Of a stretch of 64,000 nt of DNA, positions 8,557 to 17,435 are shown one piece after another. Location of the stretch: assembly GCF_944801835.1 (NCBI RefSeq), contig NZ_CALYLN010000002.1, positions 124,001 to 188,000 on the forward strand, read 5' to 3'. Within the stretch, counting starts at the first letter, position 1. Each line of letters begins with the position of its first letter. The notes below the pieces were generated by a model. That model had not been told where the DNA came from and did not search any database. It was given only the letters and a program-made list of their open reading frames with translations. This stretch comes from Bartonella sp. B1099 (GTDB taxonomy: Bacteria > Pseudomonadota > Alphaproteobacteria > Rhizobiales > Rhizobiaceae). The position numbers and the translations under genes are program-made.

Positions 8557-9201
8557 GAAGGGTTTGCACTCATAAAACAATGGGAAGGCTTGCGCCTCAA
8601 TGCTTATAAAGACGCCATCGGTGTGTGGACAATCGGTTATGGACATACAAACAGTGCCGGAAAACCTTTTGTTCACAAGGGCATGACAATTACTGAAAAA
8701 CAAGCCGAAGATCTTCTTTGTAAAGATTTAAGTCAATTTGAAAATGCCGTTGAACGCACTGTTACAGTTTCATTAACGGATGAACAATTCGCGGCATTGG
8801 TTTCCTTTTGCTATAATGTAGGAACAACAGCTTTTTGCAATTCTACACTGCTAAAAAAGCTTAATAACGGTGAATATGAAGCAGTCCCGGCTGAATTACA
8901 AAAATGGACCAAAGCGGGTGGTAAACGCTTGCAAGGTCTCGTACACCGGCGTGTCGCAGAAGCAGGATTATGGGCGAAAGGCGCTTATGTTTCCTCTAAC
9001 TACCAAACGGTAGAAACAAAGGATTCAACAACGCTCTTTAAAGCAGAAGCATTGGCACCAGTCATTGGTTCTTTTTCAGGTCTTGGCGGCTTGTTAGCAG
9101 GCAATGGTCCAGTGCAATGGGCACTTGCCACCATCATGGTTCTAGCTGCAGGTGTTGGTCTTTTCTTTGTTGCCAAACGCTTTCAGGAGCACCGACTATG
9201 A
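8542..9201 (+). CDS. Phage endolysin, GH24 lysozyme with C-terminal membrane anchor
   Basis: T4-type muramidase that cleaves peptidoglycan at lysis. The catalytic triad pattern E-8-D-5-T is present as E15, D24, T30 in WEGLRLNAYKDAIGVWTIGY. The remaining family segments (FAALVSFCYNVGTTAF, GKRLQGLVHRRVAE) follow. Unusually the protein extends past residue 155 and ends in a hydrophobic helix (about 193-210, ALATIMVLAAGVGLFFVA) plus a short basic tail, so it is likely tethered to the inner membrane or has holin-like character. The start is a GTG without a good ribosome site, at a recombination junction. Its stop overlaps the next start (ATGA). Confidence 0.9.
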   Translation: MKISQEGFALIKQWEGLRLNAYKDAIGVWTIGYGHTNSAGKPFVHKGMTITEKQAEDLLCKDLSQFENAVERTVTVSLTDEQFAALVSFCYNVGTTAFCNSTLLKKLNNGEYEAVPAELQKWTKAGGKRLQGLVHRRVAEAGLWAKGAYVSSNYQTVETKDSTTLFKAEALAPVIGSFSGLGGLLAGNGPVQWALATIMVLAAGVGLFFVAKRFQEHRL

Positions 9202-9425
9202 TCTTATGGATGAAAAAAAATCTGCTGTTAACAGGTGCGGCTTTTGCCGCTTTTTTTATGGCTTTAGCCAAAGCTTTTACCCTTGGCAAAAAAGCAGAAC
9301 AGCAAAAGCAAATAGAAAAAACTTTAAAGGCAGCAAAAACACGTCTGGAGATAGAAAATGAAGTTAACAAAAAAACTGATGCTGATGTGCGCGCTGCTCT
9401 CTCTCGTTGGTTGCGCAACAAATAA
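9198..9425 (+). CDS. Probable inner-membrane spanin (Rz-like)
   Basis: 75 residues beginning MILWMKKNLLLTGAAF. One N-terminal membrane helix (about 7-25) is followed by a charged coiled coil (KKAEQQKQIEKTLKAAKTR and on). This is the layout of an inner-membrane spanin subunit, which with an outer-membrane lipoprotein fuses the two membranes at the last step of phage lysis. It overlaps the lysozyme by four bases, and the lipoprotein gene begins within its 3' end in another frame. The assignment rests on architecture and context, because spanins are not conserved in sequence. Confidence 0.7.
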   Translation: MILWMKKNLLLTGAAFAAFFMALAKAFTLGKKAEQQKQIEKTLKAAKTRLEIENEVNKKTDADVRAALSRWLRNK

Positions 9426-9561
9426 GTATGTCTCTTGTGTTGGTTGGTTACCCATTTATTTAAACAAAAGAGATGTTAACGTCATCAGTTCAAGCTTAGC
9501 AAGAGATATCTTAAAACATAACACCCTAGGTGAACGTTTGTGTGGATGGAAACATGGCTAG
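9358..9561 (+). CDS. Probable outer-membrane spanin lipoprotein (Rz1-like)
   Basis: 67 residues with a lipoprotein signal (KKLMLMCALLSLVGC, lipidated Cys at 19). The mature domain is about 49 residues with a RDVNVISSSLARDILKHN-x-x-x-x-x-x-C-G-W pattern that recurs in small phage lipoproteins of lysis cassettes. GGAG lies about seven bases before the ATG. The first 68 bases overlap the 3' end of the inner spanin gene in another frame, as in Rz/Rz1. The mature part has four cysteines, so disulfide-linked dimers are possible. Confidence 0.75.
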   Translation: MKLTKKLMLMCALLSLVGCATNKYVSCVGWLPIYLNKRDVNVISSSLARDILKHNTLGERLCGWKHG

Positions 9562-9709
9562 AAGAAAAACAAGAGACGATATAGAGCTTACAGAAGCGGA
9601 AAAAGAAATCCTTCAAGAAATCATCATGACCTACAAAAGTGTAAAGGTGATGTCTCGTTATACGAAATGGATTGTACTCATTATACTCTTATTAGCGCTT
9701 GATTTTTGA
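9554..9709 (+). CDS. Small C-terminally anchored membrane protein of the lysis cassette
   Basis: 51 residues, MARRKTRDDIELTEAEKEIL..., ending in a hydrophobic helix WIVLIILLLALDF. It overlaps the lipoprotein gene by eight bases, so translation is probably coupled. The cytoplasmic, charged N-terminus with a tail anchor could be a holin or antiholin component, but nothing in the sequence proves it. Three successive overlapping genes after the lysozyme argue that this frame is real despite its size. Confidence 0.6.
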   Translation: MARRKTRDDIELTEAEKEILQEIIMTYKSVKVMSRYTKWIVLIILLLALDF

Positions 9710-9987
9710 ATGGGTTATTAGAAGGCAAAAAAATTAAACCACCTTTTAAAACCCTATCATCACGCTATCAGATGGTATTGAGATAGTACTAAAATACGAA
9801 TCATTGCTGCTTTTTTGAGGCACATTTTTGGCACTAAATCACCATACCCTATGAGTTTAAGAAAATTAATTCTTAATAATTAAGAATCTGAGTAAGCATT
9901 CCTTACCTCCTCATCATCACTCAAAATCAACAATCTCTTTCTTTATCATGAGATAGTATTGATAATGCATAAAATTTCGAAAGATAA

Positions 9988-10010
9988 AGGTCCTATCAAA
10001 AATAGGACCT
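9988..10010 (-). terminator. Probable terminator of the hemin-binding-type porin gene
   Basis: AGGTCCTA and TAGGACCT form a perfect 8-base stem around a 7-base loop, 33 bases past the porin stop. On the minus strand the stem is followed by TTTATCTTTC. The rest of 9710-10042 shows no gene. It contains a short AT-rich dyad (taattcttaataattaagaa) near 9870. Confidence 0.7.
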
Positions 10011-10042
10011 CTTAAACTTGAGCTTCTTTATTTCCACAAAAA

Positions 10043-10936
10043 CTAGAATTTGTAAGCTATTCCTGCACGAAAATCATTCGTCTTATACTTAACTTCAATC
10101 TCGTCTTTAAATTTCTTTTTACCAAAATCTGAGTAACGATATTCCGCACGTACAACAAGATTATCTGTCATTGCAAAATCAACACCACCACCGAGCGTAT
10201 AACCAATCATCGTTTTTGTAGTATCCACTGTCTTATTAAAGGGATCATCTCCTGTAATGACTGTTGATAAAATATCTTCAAACTGTCCATAAGCGACACC
10301 ACCAGCAATATAAGGCATCACCCGACCAGCAGAAAACCCAACACGTATCCGTGTGGCACCTGTCCATTTTTGTTTTAATGTATGATTAAAAGTTAAACTA
10401 TTTTTCTCTTCTTTATTCTCTGGATCAGATTGAGAAGAGCCTCCGTGTTTACTGATAAAGTTGACCTTTTTCCCATTTCCATCTTCTGTATCTTCAGTAT
10501 CAGTGCTCGATCCAGCAGAACCAGATTTCTCAGCTTGAAATTTCGTTTTTGTATCCTTTTTTTCCGTTAAAAGGATATCCGTATCAAGCCCAACAATCAA
10601 ATTATTACCAAGATCAAAATTAACACCCGCATATAAACCACCTACAAATCCAGAAAGTTCAGGCTTATACTGTTTCTCAAGGGGCACCCATGGCTTAGTT
10701 TTACTCTCCTCATCAGGATAGAGAGGAATATCAACATCACGCGTTGTTCCAGAAACTTTACTTGAAAAGCCACCAATTTGACCTCCAAAATAAAAACCAG
10801 CCCAAGAAAAAGGTGAAGAAGCAACAACCTCTGAAACAACATGTACTGGCTCTTCCGGCGCCACCACATCGGCAGCCTGTACGATAGAAGGTGAAATAAA
10901 AGAAAAAATAGATGCTGTTAGAAATTTCGTATTCAT
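10043..10936 (-). CDS. Outer membrane beta-barrel, hemin-binding protein (Hbp/Pap31) family
   Basis: Omp25/Omp31-type porin-like barrel. In Bartonella this family binds hemin and contributes to surface antigenicity. The start MNTKFLTASIFSF (10936, preceded by GGGGTATAATTTT) gives a 21-residue signal peptide ending VQA. The mature protein has the motif FSWAGFYFGGQIGGFSS. A large charged loop follows at residues 115-170 (Lys, Glu, Ser, Gly rich), then VRAEYRYSDFGKKKF, and the chain ends AGIAYKF with the terminal Phe needed for barrel assembly. The charged loop looks like an exposed, variable one. Which Hbp paralogue (A-E) it is cannot be told here. Confidence 0.88.
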   Translation of the reverse strand: MNTKFLTASIFSFISPSIVQAADVVAPEEPVHVVSEVVASSPFSWAGFYFGGQIGGFSSKVSGTTRDVDIPLYPDEESKTKPWVPLEKQYKPELSGFVGGLYAGVNFDLGNNLIVGLDTDILLTEKKDTKTKFQAEKSGSAGSSTDTEDTEDGNGKKVNFISKHGGSSQSDPENKEEKNSLTFNHTLKQKWTGATRIRVGFSAGRVMPYIAGGVAYGQFEDILSTVITGDDPFNKTVDTTKTMIGYTLGGGVDFAMTDNLVVRAEYRYSDFGKKKFKDEIEVKYKTNDFRAGIAYKF

Positions 10937-10951
10937 AAAATTATACCCCAT

Positions 10952-11450
10952 TGCTAAATTTAAATATAATCAAAAATCACATTTAGAAAAACAAAGTTTT
11001 ATAAAATATTATACCAAAAATCGCATTTACTCCTTTATAGTTACATTTAAAATAATCACTATATAAATACATCATTACATCAAAATTGAAGTTTAGCAAA
11101 TAAATTTTAATAAATTCAAAAATATTAGAACTTAAATACTTAAAATAATAAATATTTAATAAAAGTATCTATTGTATATTTTAAAATGAGAAAATATAAA
11201 ACATTTTGTATTAAAATTATCTCAATAAAAAATACAAAAAAGAATATTTCATGTCTCTTTTAATGAGATAAATTCTTAAAATTGCTAAAAATGATGTAAT
11301 TATTTTTATAAAACAAATATTTATTAAAATTATTATAAATATAACTCAATATTTTATATCAAAAATATATAATATAGATTCTCTCTATATAGAGTAAAAA
11401 AATATCTTACACGAAACTCATCCCTTTTTTTCCTATCATTTTCAAAAGGT
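10952..11450. promoter_or_regulatory. Long AT-rich leader upstream of the porin gene
   Basis: About 500 bases of extremely AT-rich DNA with no supported gene. It starts at the porin's upstream side and runs to the 3' end of the 90-residue gene. Many A/T tracts of 4-6 bases suggest intrinsic curvature. hbp genes are known to respond to heme, oxygen and temperature. I cannot identify an operator by eye. Confidence 0.4.
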
Positions 11451-11516
11451 AACATGGAACACGTGCAAGTTTATTTCCTTCTAAAAATTGTTTCCAAACA
11501 AAAGTTTTCAATCATT

Positions 11517-11789
11517 TTATTTAAAAATTGCTCTTCCCCTACTAATTTCTATAATGTCGTCTGCCTTTATTACAAAACGGTCTTTATTAGGAAAAGTAAT
11601 AAAGCATCCCTTCATACAAATTGTTATGATTTGATGTGTATTTAAAGAAAACTTTGAAGGTATACTTCCTTCGACAATAATGAGAGACTGCATCTTTAAA
11701 TCCGTATTTTTTACTGTTGCAGCAAAAGACGTTATGGCAAAATTATTCAACAGAATACTTGTCATCAAAGCGTAAATATATTTTAGCAT
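11517..11789 (-). CDS. Small exported protein of unknown function
   Basis: 90 residues with a signal peptide (about 1-23, ALMTSILLNNFAITSFA). The mature part is about 67 residues with two Cys (ICMKGCFITFPNKDRF) that could form a disulfide, followed by ADDIIEI. The start overlaps the end of the MscS gene by seven bases, so it is translated with it. It may be a periplasmic partner of the channel, which is inference from linkage only. Confidence 0.65.
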   Translation of the reverse strand: MLKYIYALMTSILLNNFAITSFAATVKNTDLKMQSLIIVEGSIPSKFSLNTHQIITICMKGCFITFPNKDRFVIKADDIIEISRGRAIFK

Positions 11790-14158
11790 TCTAAGATTCC
11801 TTCCTCAGCAAAGCGCTTATATAAGACAAATCGAAGAGTATTAGTTACATGAGAAGGTGCGGTAATATTAGGTATATAAATAGCCAAATTAAAGGAAAAG
11901 CTCTTATTATCAAATGCTGTAAAACTCACCTGTGGGAGAGGATTTTTTAAAACACCTTCTGTCGAAGAAGCAATCTCTAATAAAATTTCAACAACATGTT
12001 CTGGAGCAACCTTAGATGACACAGTCACTGGAATATCAATTCTTCCTACTTTATCGCGCCGTGTCCAATTACTAACGTTATTATTAATAAGGCTTGAATT
12101 GGGAATAATAATCGTTTTACGCTGAATGGTCTCAAGTTCTGTTGCTCGTACACTAATACGCTTAACGACCCCCCCTACTGATCCGGATTCTATATAATCC
12201 CCTATTTTAAATGGTCTTCCAACTAAAATAATAAGTCCAGAGACAAAGTTTTGAACAATATTCTGTAAACCAAAACCTATACCAAGTGAAAGTCCTCCAG
12301 CAATAAGAGCAAAATTTCTAAGATCCAAACCTGCCATTGATAATCCTGTCAAAGCAGACAGAACAACGCCTCCATAACTTATCACTGTTTTGATAGAGTT
12401 ACGGACACCAGAATCGAATTCTCCATGGTCCAACACTACATGATCTAACCAATCAATAAATCGACGAATAAGAAACCAACAAACACCAAAAGAAATAATT
12501 CCTGTGACAAGAGAAATCAAAGAGAGAGTCATATTTCCGATCTGAAAACCGCTCACCGATTGCCACAAAACTGCTTTCAAATCAGAATAGGAAAATCCAA
12601 ACTGTGCAGCGATTGGCATTGCACAAAATACAACAACAAATAAATTGAGAAAAACGCTTAAAATAATTCCCAATTGATTCATTATTTTTTCTTCTAAATG
12701 AAACCTCTGCATCAAAAAATGACCAACAGTTGTCTTCATAAATTGTCCTTTAGTTCCAATTATTTGAGCGCTTTTTATGCCTAAATACATGAGAACTAAA
12801 AATGCTCCACCAATCATAATTTGCTGCATAATAAAACGCGCGAGACCAACATAACCTAAAAAATTTAACACAAAGAGCAATAATCCCAAGGCAATAAAAG
12901 GAATGCGTATATAAAATGGCCAAAAATATGGTTTTCTTTTTTCTCCTTGAAAACGCCCACGACTAAACCGCAAAGGCACAAATGCTATTATAAACAGCAA
13001 TATCGCGACAAGAAAAACAGCAATAAAACTTTTAGCAATTGTCAAAGATAGAGGTGCTGAAATAATTTGATAAATACTATCAAAAACAGCATCAAATGCC
13101 AAAACGCCCCCTAAAGAAGTGAATAAAATTACTAATTGATAAGCAGACGATGGTGCAACATTGAAAAGACGTATATGGGGCATATTCGATGATAAAAGAA
13201 CAACTGCTAAGCGATTGATTAAAAAGACTAAAATAATTTGACAACCGATCGTATTAAAAACAGTTGTAAGCTTACCTGGATCTAAATTAAAATTACGAAA
13301 CAAAAACAACACAAGATAAACGCAAAGAACACAGATAAGCGAAGGGAGGAGAACTGAAATAAAGGAGATCAATAAGCGTTGTAAATAGGATATCTCCTCA
13401 TTAGACTTGGTAAAATGGCAATACACATGGACAAGAATCTTACGAGAAAAATATGAAAGTCCCAAAGTGATAAAAAGTGGAATCAAAAAGCAAAGAAAAA
13501 GTTGTAACAGTTTGAAATAAAAGATAAAACTCCACCAAGAACTCAACAGAAAAAGAAAATCTGATGAAGCTTCTTTTGTTTTCTGGATAAGATGCTTAAT
13601 CATCGGGATCGAAAATTCAAGCCTATCGGTCAGTGTGCGTTTAAAAAGCTCACGAGATTGAAAAATAGAAAGTTCAGCTATTCTATTTGTCGCCAAAAAA
13701 ATTGCTTCAAACCGAAGCATAGTACGATTGATTTTAGCTTTTTGCTCTATCAAGTAAGTGTATTCCTTCACTGAGCTTTTCAGTTTTTTTACGTCATGAT
13801 GAAGCTCGGTTAATTGATCAAGAAGAGCATTAATTTCATTAAGAGGAGAACGCAAAACAAATGCTGCCTCGAGCGCACGTTCACTGATATCTTGTGCACG
13901 TAAGCGCAATTCTTCCAAAGCACGTTCATCTTCTAATTTTCTGTCAAAATCTCTTTTTAAAGTTTCAGTACTTTCTTCAAGGTTCTCAATAATTAACTGT
14001 TGTTGTTGAATAATTTCATCAACTGAATAAGAAGCTATTGTCTGTTCGACAATTGTATTGCGCGCCCCCTCATTTCCCCATGCGCCAGAATTAAAAACAA
14101 CGACAATCCCCAAAAGAAGGAAAAATATATGGGTATTTTTTCTACAAAATGAATACAT
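11783..14158 (-). CDS. Large MscS-family mechanosensitive channel
   Basis: 791 residues. A signal peptide is followed by a periplasmic coiled-coil region (about 30-190, Glu/Leu rich), many membrane helices (about 205-600), and the MscS core with the pore helix and vestibule: AGGLSLGIGFGLQNIVQNFV, GRPFKIGDYIES, TIIIPNSSLINNNVSNW. Members release solutes on hypo-osmotic shock. The size and periplasmic coiled coil resemble the MscK/YbdG-like large subgroup of rhizobia rather than the 280-residue MscS. It is cotranscribed with the small exported protein. Gating and ion preference cannot be read from the sequence. Confidence 0.9.
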   Translation of the reverse strand: MYSFCRKNTHIFFLLLGIVVVFNSGAWGNEGARNTIVEQTIASYSVDEIIQQQQLIIENLEESTETLKRDFDRKLEDERALEELRLRAQDISERALEAAFVLRSPLNEINALLDQLTELHHDVKKLKSSVKEYTYLIEQKAKINRTMLRFEAIFLATNRIAELSIFQSRELFKRTLTDRLEFSIPMIKHLIQKTKEASSDFLFLLSSWWSFIFYFKLLQLFLCFLIPLFITLGLSYFSRKILVHVYCHFTKSNEEISYLQRLLISFISVLLPSLICVLCVYLVLFLFRNFNLDPGKLTTVFNTIGCQIILVFLINRLAVVLLSSNMPHIRLFNVAPSSAYQLVILFTSLGGVLAFDAVFDSIYQIISAPLSLTIAKSFIAVFLVAILLFIIAFVPLRFSRGRFQGEKRKPYFWPFYIRIPFIALGLLLFVLNFLGYVGLARFIMQQIMIGGAFLVLMYLGIKSAQIIGTKGQFMKTTVGHFLMQRFHLEEKIMNQLGIILSVFLNLFVVVFCAMPIAAQFGFSYSDLKAVLWQSVSGFQIGNMTLSLISLVTGIISFGVCWFLIRRFIDWLDHVVLDHGEFDSGVRNSIKTVISYGGVVLSALTGLSMAGLDLRNFALIAGGLSLGIGFGLQNIVQNFVSGLIILVGRPFKIGDYIESGSVGGVVKRISVRATELETIQRKTIIIPNSSLINNNVSNWTRRDKVGRIDIPVTVSSKVAPEHVVEILLEIASSTEGVLKNPLPQVSFTAFDNKSFSFNLAIYIPNITAPSHVTNTLRFVLYKRFAEEGILEC

Positions 14159-14331
14159 ATCTACCTTAGATACACAAAAAGGATTTTAACCCCCTCCTTT
14201 AAATAGAGTATAAAGCAGATATTTTCAACTTTTGTAGAATAATCTTATAAAAGCTTTCCCTTATCCTATAATACTGATAAAAAGGATAATCGTAAGGCTG
14301 AACTTAATAAGATTAAAGAAGGTACTCTTGC

Positions 14332-14730
14332 ATGCTTTTTTTGTACCTCTATTGCAAAAAAGAAAATTTGCTCCCTTTGATGAGCTGGATTTTTCTATCC
14401 AGTTTGGGTGTATTTTTGATGAGTAACTTAGGAACGCGTGCCTCTTCAATCAAACAATCACACGCCGATAATATCATTAGGAATATTATTAAAACGAATA
14501 GATTTGATTTACAAAACACACACAATAAGTGTGATCAGTTGAATGTTCTAACAACTGAAACCAAAAAAATTGTAACATTCCATGTAGAATCTATTTTTAT
14601 GAGGACCTTTCAAAAAATCCTCACATTGGAACTCTTTTTAATAAAAATTCCAGCTAGTTATAAACAACTTCATAACGTCAAAGCACAATATTTCTCAAAT
14701 AAACGGGCTCCTCCCAATGAATACACCTAA
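14332..14730 (+). CDS. Hypothetical small protein upstream of secDF, doubtful
   Basis: 132 codons open, or 116 from the internal ATG (MSWIFLSSLGVFLMSNLG, which could be a signal peptide). I recognise no domain. The remainder is basic with no motifs, and no ribosome site is convincing. It lies in a 660-base spacer between the MscS gene and secDF and reads toward secDF. It may be a lineage-specific exported protein or a chance frame. The rest of the spacer (14159-14331, 14731-14821) shows nothing else. Confidence 0.3.
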   Translation: MLFLYLYCKKENLLPLMSWIFLSSLGVFLMSNLGTRASSIKQSHADNIIRNIIKTNRFDLQNTHNKCDQLNVLTTETKKIVTFHVESIFMRTFQKILTLELFLIKIPASYKQLHNVKAQYFSNKRAPPNEYT

Positions 14731-14821
14731 TTTTCTTCCTTGAATTATAAAACAATCATCTTATTTTACTTGTGCTTTTAACTTTGAATCACTGTTAGAT
14801 TGCCTATTAGCGGAATATATC

Positions 14822-17335
14822 ATGCGTACACCTGGTTGGTTAACTACTCTTTATTGCTTTATCCTTTTAAGCAGCATTTATATTGCCTTACCCAATTTAT
14901 TTTCACACGAACAAGTTAAAAATTCGAAATTCTTACCCGATACCCGTGTAGCGCTTGGTCTTGATCTTCAAGGAGGCTCTTCTCTCCTGCTTGAGGTTGA
15001 TAGCAAAACGTTAAAACGCGATCAATTACACATCGTTTTAAGCAACGTGCGCAATACATTGCGTGAAAAGCAAATCCGTACCTCAAGTGTTCGTATCGTC
15101 GAAGATAGCGTCATTGCCGTTATTTCTGATGCATCACAAACTGAAAAAGCTCTCTCAGCCTTAAAAACATTAATAACACCCATACACAGTAGTTTTGGGA
15201 CGACAGAACATAACATCACCATCAGTGCTCAAAATGAAATGCTTCGTGTCACATTAACGGAAGCGGGAATAAAAGATCGTGTAAGTAACGCCATTGAACA
15301 AAGCTTAGAAATCATCCGTCGCCGTATCGATCAAGTTGGTGTTTCAGAACCAGCGATCCAAAAGGTTGGAAATGACCGTATTATGGTCCAATTACCTGGC
15401 TTACAAGATCCAAAACAACTACGAGATCTTTTAGGCACAACCGCTAAGATGAGTTTTCATCTTGTTCCCTCTAATGTGGACCCCAATAATCCCCCTATAG
15501 GTGTTTCTATTCTTCCTGGATATACTGATGAAACACAACGCTATGCAATTTATGATCAAATTGCCTTAGATGGAAATGTCCTTAAAGACGCCCGCGCTGG
15601 TTTTGACCCGCAAATGCCAGGACGTTCTATTATTTCATTTACATTAGATTCTGCTGGTGCAAAAATATTTGCCGATATAACACGACAAAATATTAATCGT
15701 CCTTTTGCCATTGTTCTGGATCATAAGGTTTTAACCGCTCCTACCATCAATAGTGTCATTCCCAATGGGCAAGGTCAAATTACAGGAAACTTTGCCCCCA
15801 AAGAAGCCTCAACTCTGGCTGCTCTGCTCCGCGCTGGTTCTCTCCCTGCTCCACTCACAGTCATTGAAGAGAGAACGGTAGGTCCAAATCTTGGTGCTGA
15901 TGCGATCCAAATGGGACTTTACACCGGCATAATCGGTTTTATACTTGTTGCAATTTTTATTTTTCTTCTCTACCGAATTTGGGGGCTCATTGCCAATATA
16001 GCCCTAGCGCTCCACACGATTTTAACATTTGCAGCCCTTAGTCTTCTCGGTGCGACGCTGACCCTGCCTGGTATTGCTGGTATTATCTTAGGCATCGGTA
16101 TTGCCGTTGATGCAAATATTCTCATCAATGAACGTATCCGTGAAGAAAGTCGAAAAGGTGTAAGTGCTTTTGCAGCTCTAGATCGTGGTTTTAAACAGGC
16201 TTTTGCAACCATTGTTGATGCAAATGTTACGGCAATTATAGCGACTGTTTTACTCTTTTGGTTTGGTACCGGTCCCGTTCGTGGTTTTGCCGTAACCATG
16301 TTGCTTGGGATTATCATCTCCATGTTCACAAATATTACCATTGTACGCATCATCATGATTTGGATTGTTCGTAAATGGAAAATTAAAAAATTGCATATTC
16401 ACTCTGCTTTCAACATTCTCCCCCAAAATACAACTTTCCACTTTATGAAAGCGCGATTCATTGGGATTGGTGTCTCAATTATTTTATCAATAGCTTCAGT
16501 TTTTCTCTTTTTTAAGCCTGGCTTGAATTTTGGAATTGATTTTATTGGTGGCAGCCAAATGAGTATTACCACGAAAGTACCAGCAGACCTAGCAACCCTG
16601 CGCTCCAAGCTTTCTACCCTTAATATTGGGGAAATTAGCCTGCAAAATATCGATAACGAAAACACCGTACTCATTCGCATGCAGAAACAAAGTGGGAGCG
16701 AAGCACAACAAACCATCGCCATTGATAAGGTCAAAATAGCTGTACAAAATATCTATCCTGATACCACATTTGATCAAATAGAAGTTGTTGGCCCCAAAAT
16801 TTCAGGCGAACTTGCCACAGCTGCATTTACGGCTGTTATTCTTGCCGCTATTGCCATGACTCTCTATATATGGTTACGCTTCGAGTGGTTTTTTGCTATT
16901 GGAGCCATTGTCACACTCATTCTAGACACCACAAAAATGATCGGCTTTTTTGCTTTATTTCAATTTGATTTTAATTTAACAGCCATCGCTGCACTCTTAA
17001 CAATTGTTGGATATTCTATAAATGATAAGGTTGTCGTCTATGATAGGATGCGCGAAAATATGCGTCTTTATAAAAAAATGCCATTGCGCGAACTGATTGA
17101 TCTGTCCATTAATCAGGTTCTTGTTCGTTGTTTTTTTACATCCGCCACAACAATTCTTGCTATGCTTCCTATGGCGATATGGGGTGGAAGTGCCGTTCAT
17201 AATTTTGCATTGCCCATAGTCTTTGGGATTATTGTTGCAACATCATCTTCTATCTTTATTGCTGCTCCTATTTTACTCCTACTAGGAAATTGGTGGCGTG
17301 AACGAAATAATCGTGTAAATATGAAAGCGAAATGA
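14822..17335 (+). CDS. secDF: Fused protein-export membrane protein SecDF
   Basis: 837 residues joining SecD and SecF, RND-fold proteins that use proton motive force to complete Sec translocation. The SecD half has an N-terminal helix, DTRVALGLDLQGGSSLLLEV near residue 40, a large periplasmic part with RRRIDQVGVSEPAIQ, and helices with GIGIAVDANILINERIREE. The SecF half begins near residue 540 with GLNFGIDFIGGSQM and ends with the TIVGYSINDKVVVYDRMREN helices. Separate secD and secF genes are common in other bacteria. The fused form is usual in several rhizobial lineages. No defect seen. Confidence 0.95.
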   Translation: MRTPGWLTTLYCFILLSSIYIALPNLFSHEQVKNSKFLPDTRVALGLDLQGGSSLLLEVDSKTLKRDQLHIVLSNVRNTLREKQIRTSSVRIVEDSVIAVISDASQTEKALSALKTLITPIHSSFGTTEHNITISAQNEMLRVTLTEAGIKDRVSNAIEQSLEIIRRRIDQVGVSEPAIQKVGNDRIMVQLPGLQDPKQLRDLLGTTAKMSFHLVPSNVDPNNPPIGVSILPGYTDETQRYAIYDQIALDGNVLKDARAGFDPQMPGRSIISFTLDSAGAKIFADITRQNINRPFAIVLDHKVLTAPTINSVIPNGQGQITGNFAPKEASTLAALLRAGSLPAPLTVIEERTVGPNLGADAIQMGLYTGIIGFILVAIFIFLLYRIWGLIANIALALHTILTFAALSLLGATLTLPGIAGIILGIGIAVDANILINERIREESRKGVSAFAALDRGFKQAFATIVDANVTAIIATVLLFWFGTGPVRGFAVTMLLGIIISMFTNITIVRIIMIWIVRKWKIKKLHIHSAFNILPQNTTFHFMKARFIGIGVSIILSIASVFLFFKPGLNFGIDFIGGSQMSITTKVPADLATLRSKLSTLNIGEISLQNIDNENTVLIRMQKQSGSEAQQTIAIDKVKIAVQNIYPDTTFDQIEVVGPKISGELATAAFTAVILAAIAMTLYIWLRFEWFFAIGAIVTLILDTTKMIGFFALFQFDFNLTAIAALLTIVGYSINDKVVVYDRMRENMRLYKKMPLRELIDLSINQVLVRCFFTSATTILAMLPMAIWGGSAVHNFALPIVFGIIVATSSSIFIAAPILLLLGNWWRERNNRVNMKAK

Positions 17336-17435
17336 AAATGTTCTTTGATACATATGATACATCATTTCTCTCTTCTCGAAGAAATAAGAGGCATTTTCGT
17401 TCATTCGCTTTTTGATCAAGAATAGTAAATAATCC

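Noticed and set aside
9825-9860. Possible right attachment site of the tRNA-Thr island (gaggcacatttttggcac...accata)
   Set aside because: Only a few bases resemble the tRNA 3' end. No direct repeat long enough to call.
15970-16356. 128-codon reverse frame inside secDF
   Set aside because: Antisense to conserved SecD helices. Met/Ala/Pro-rich composition is typical of a shadow.
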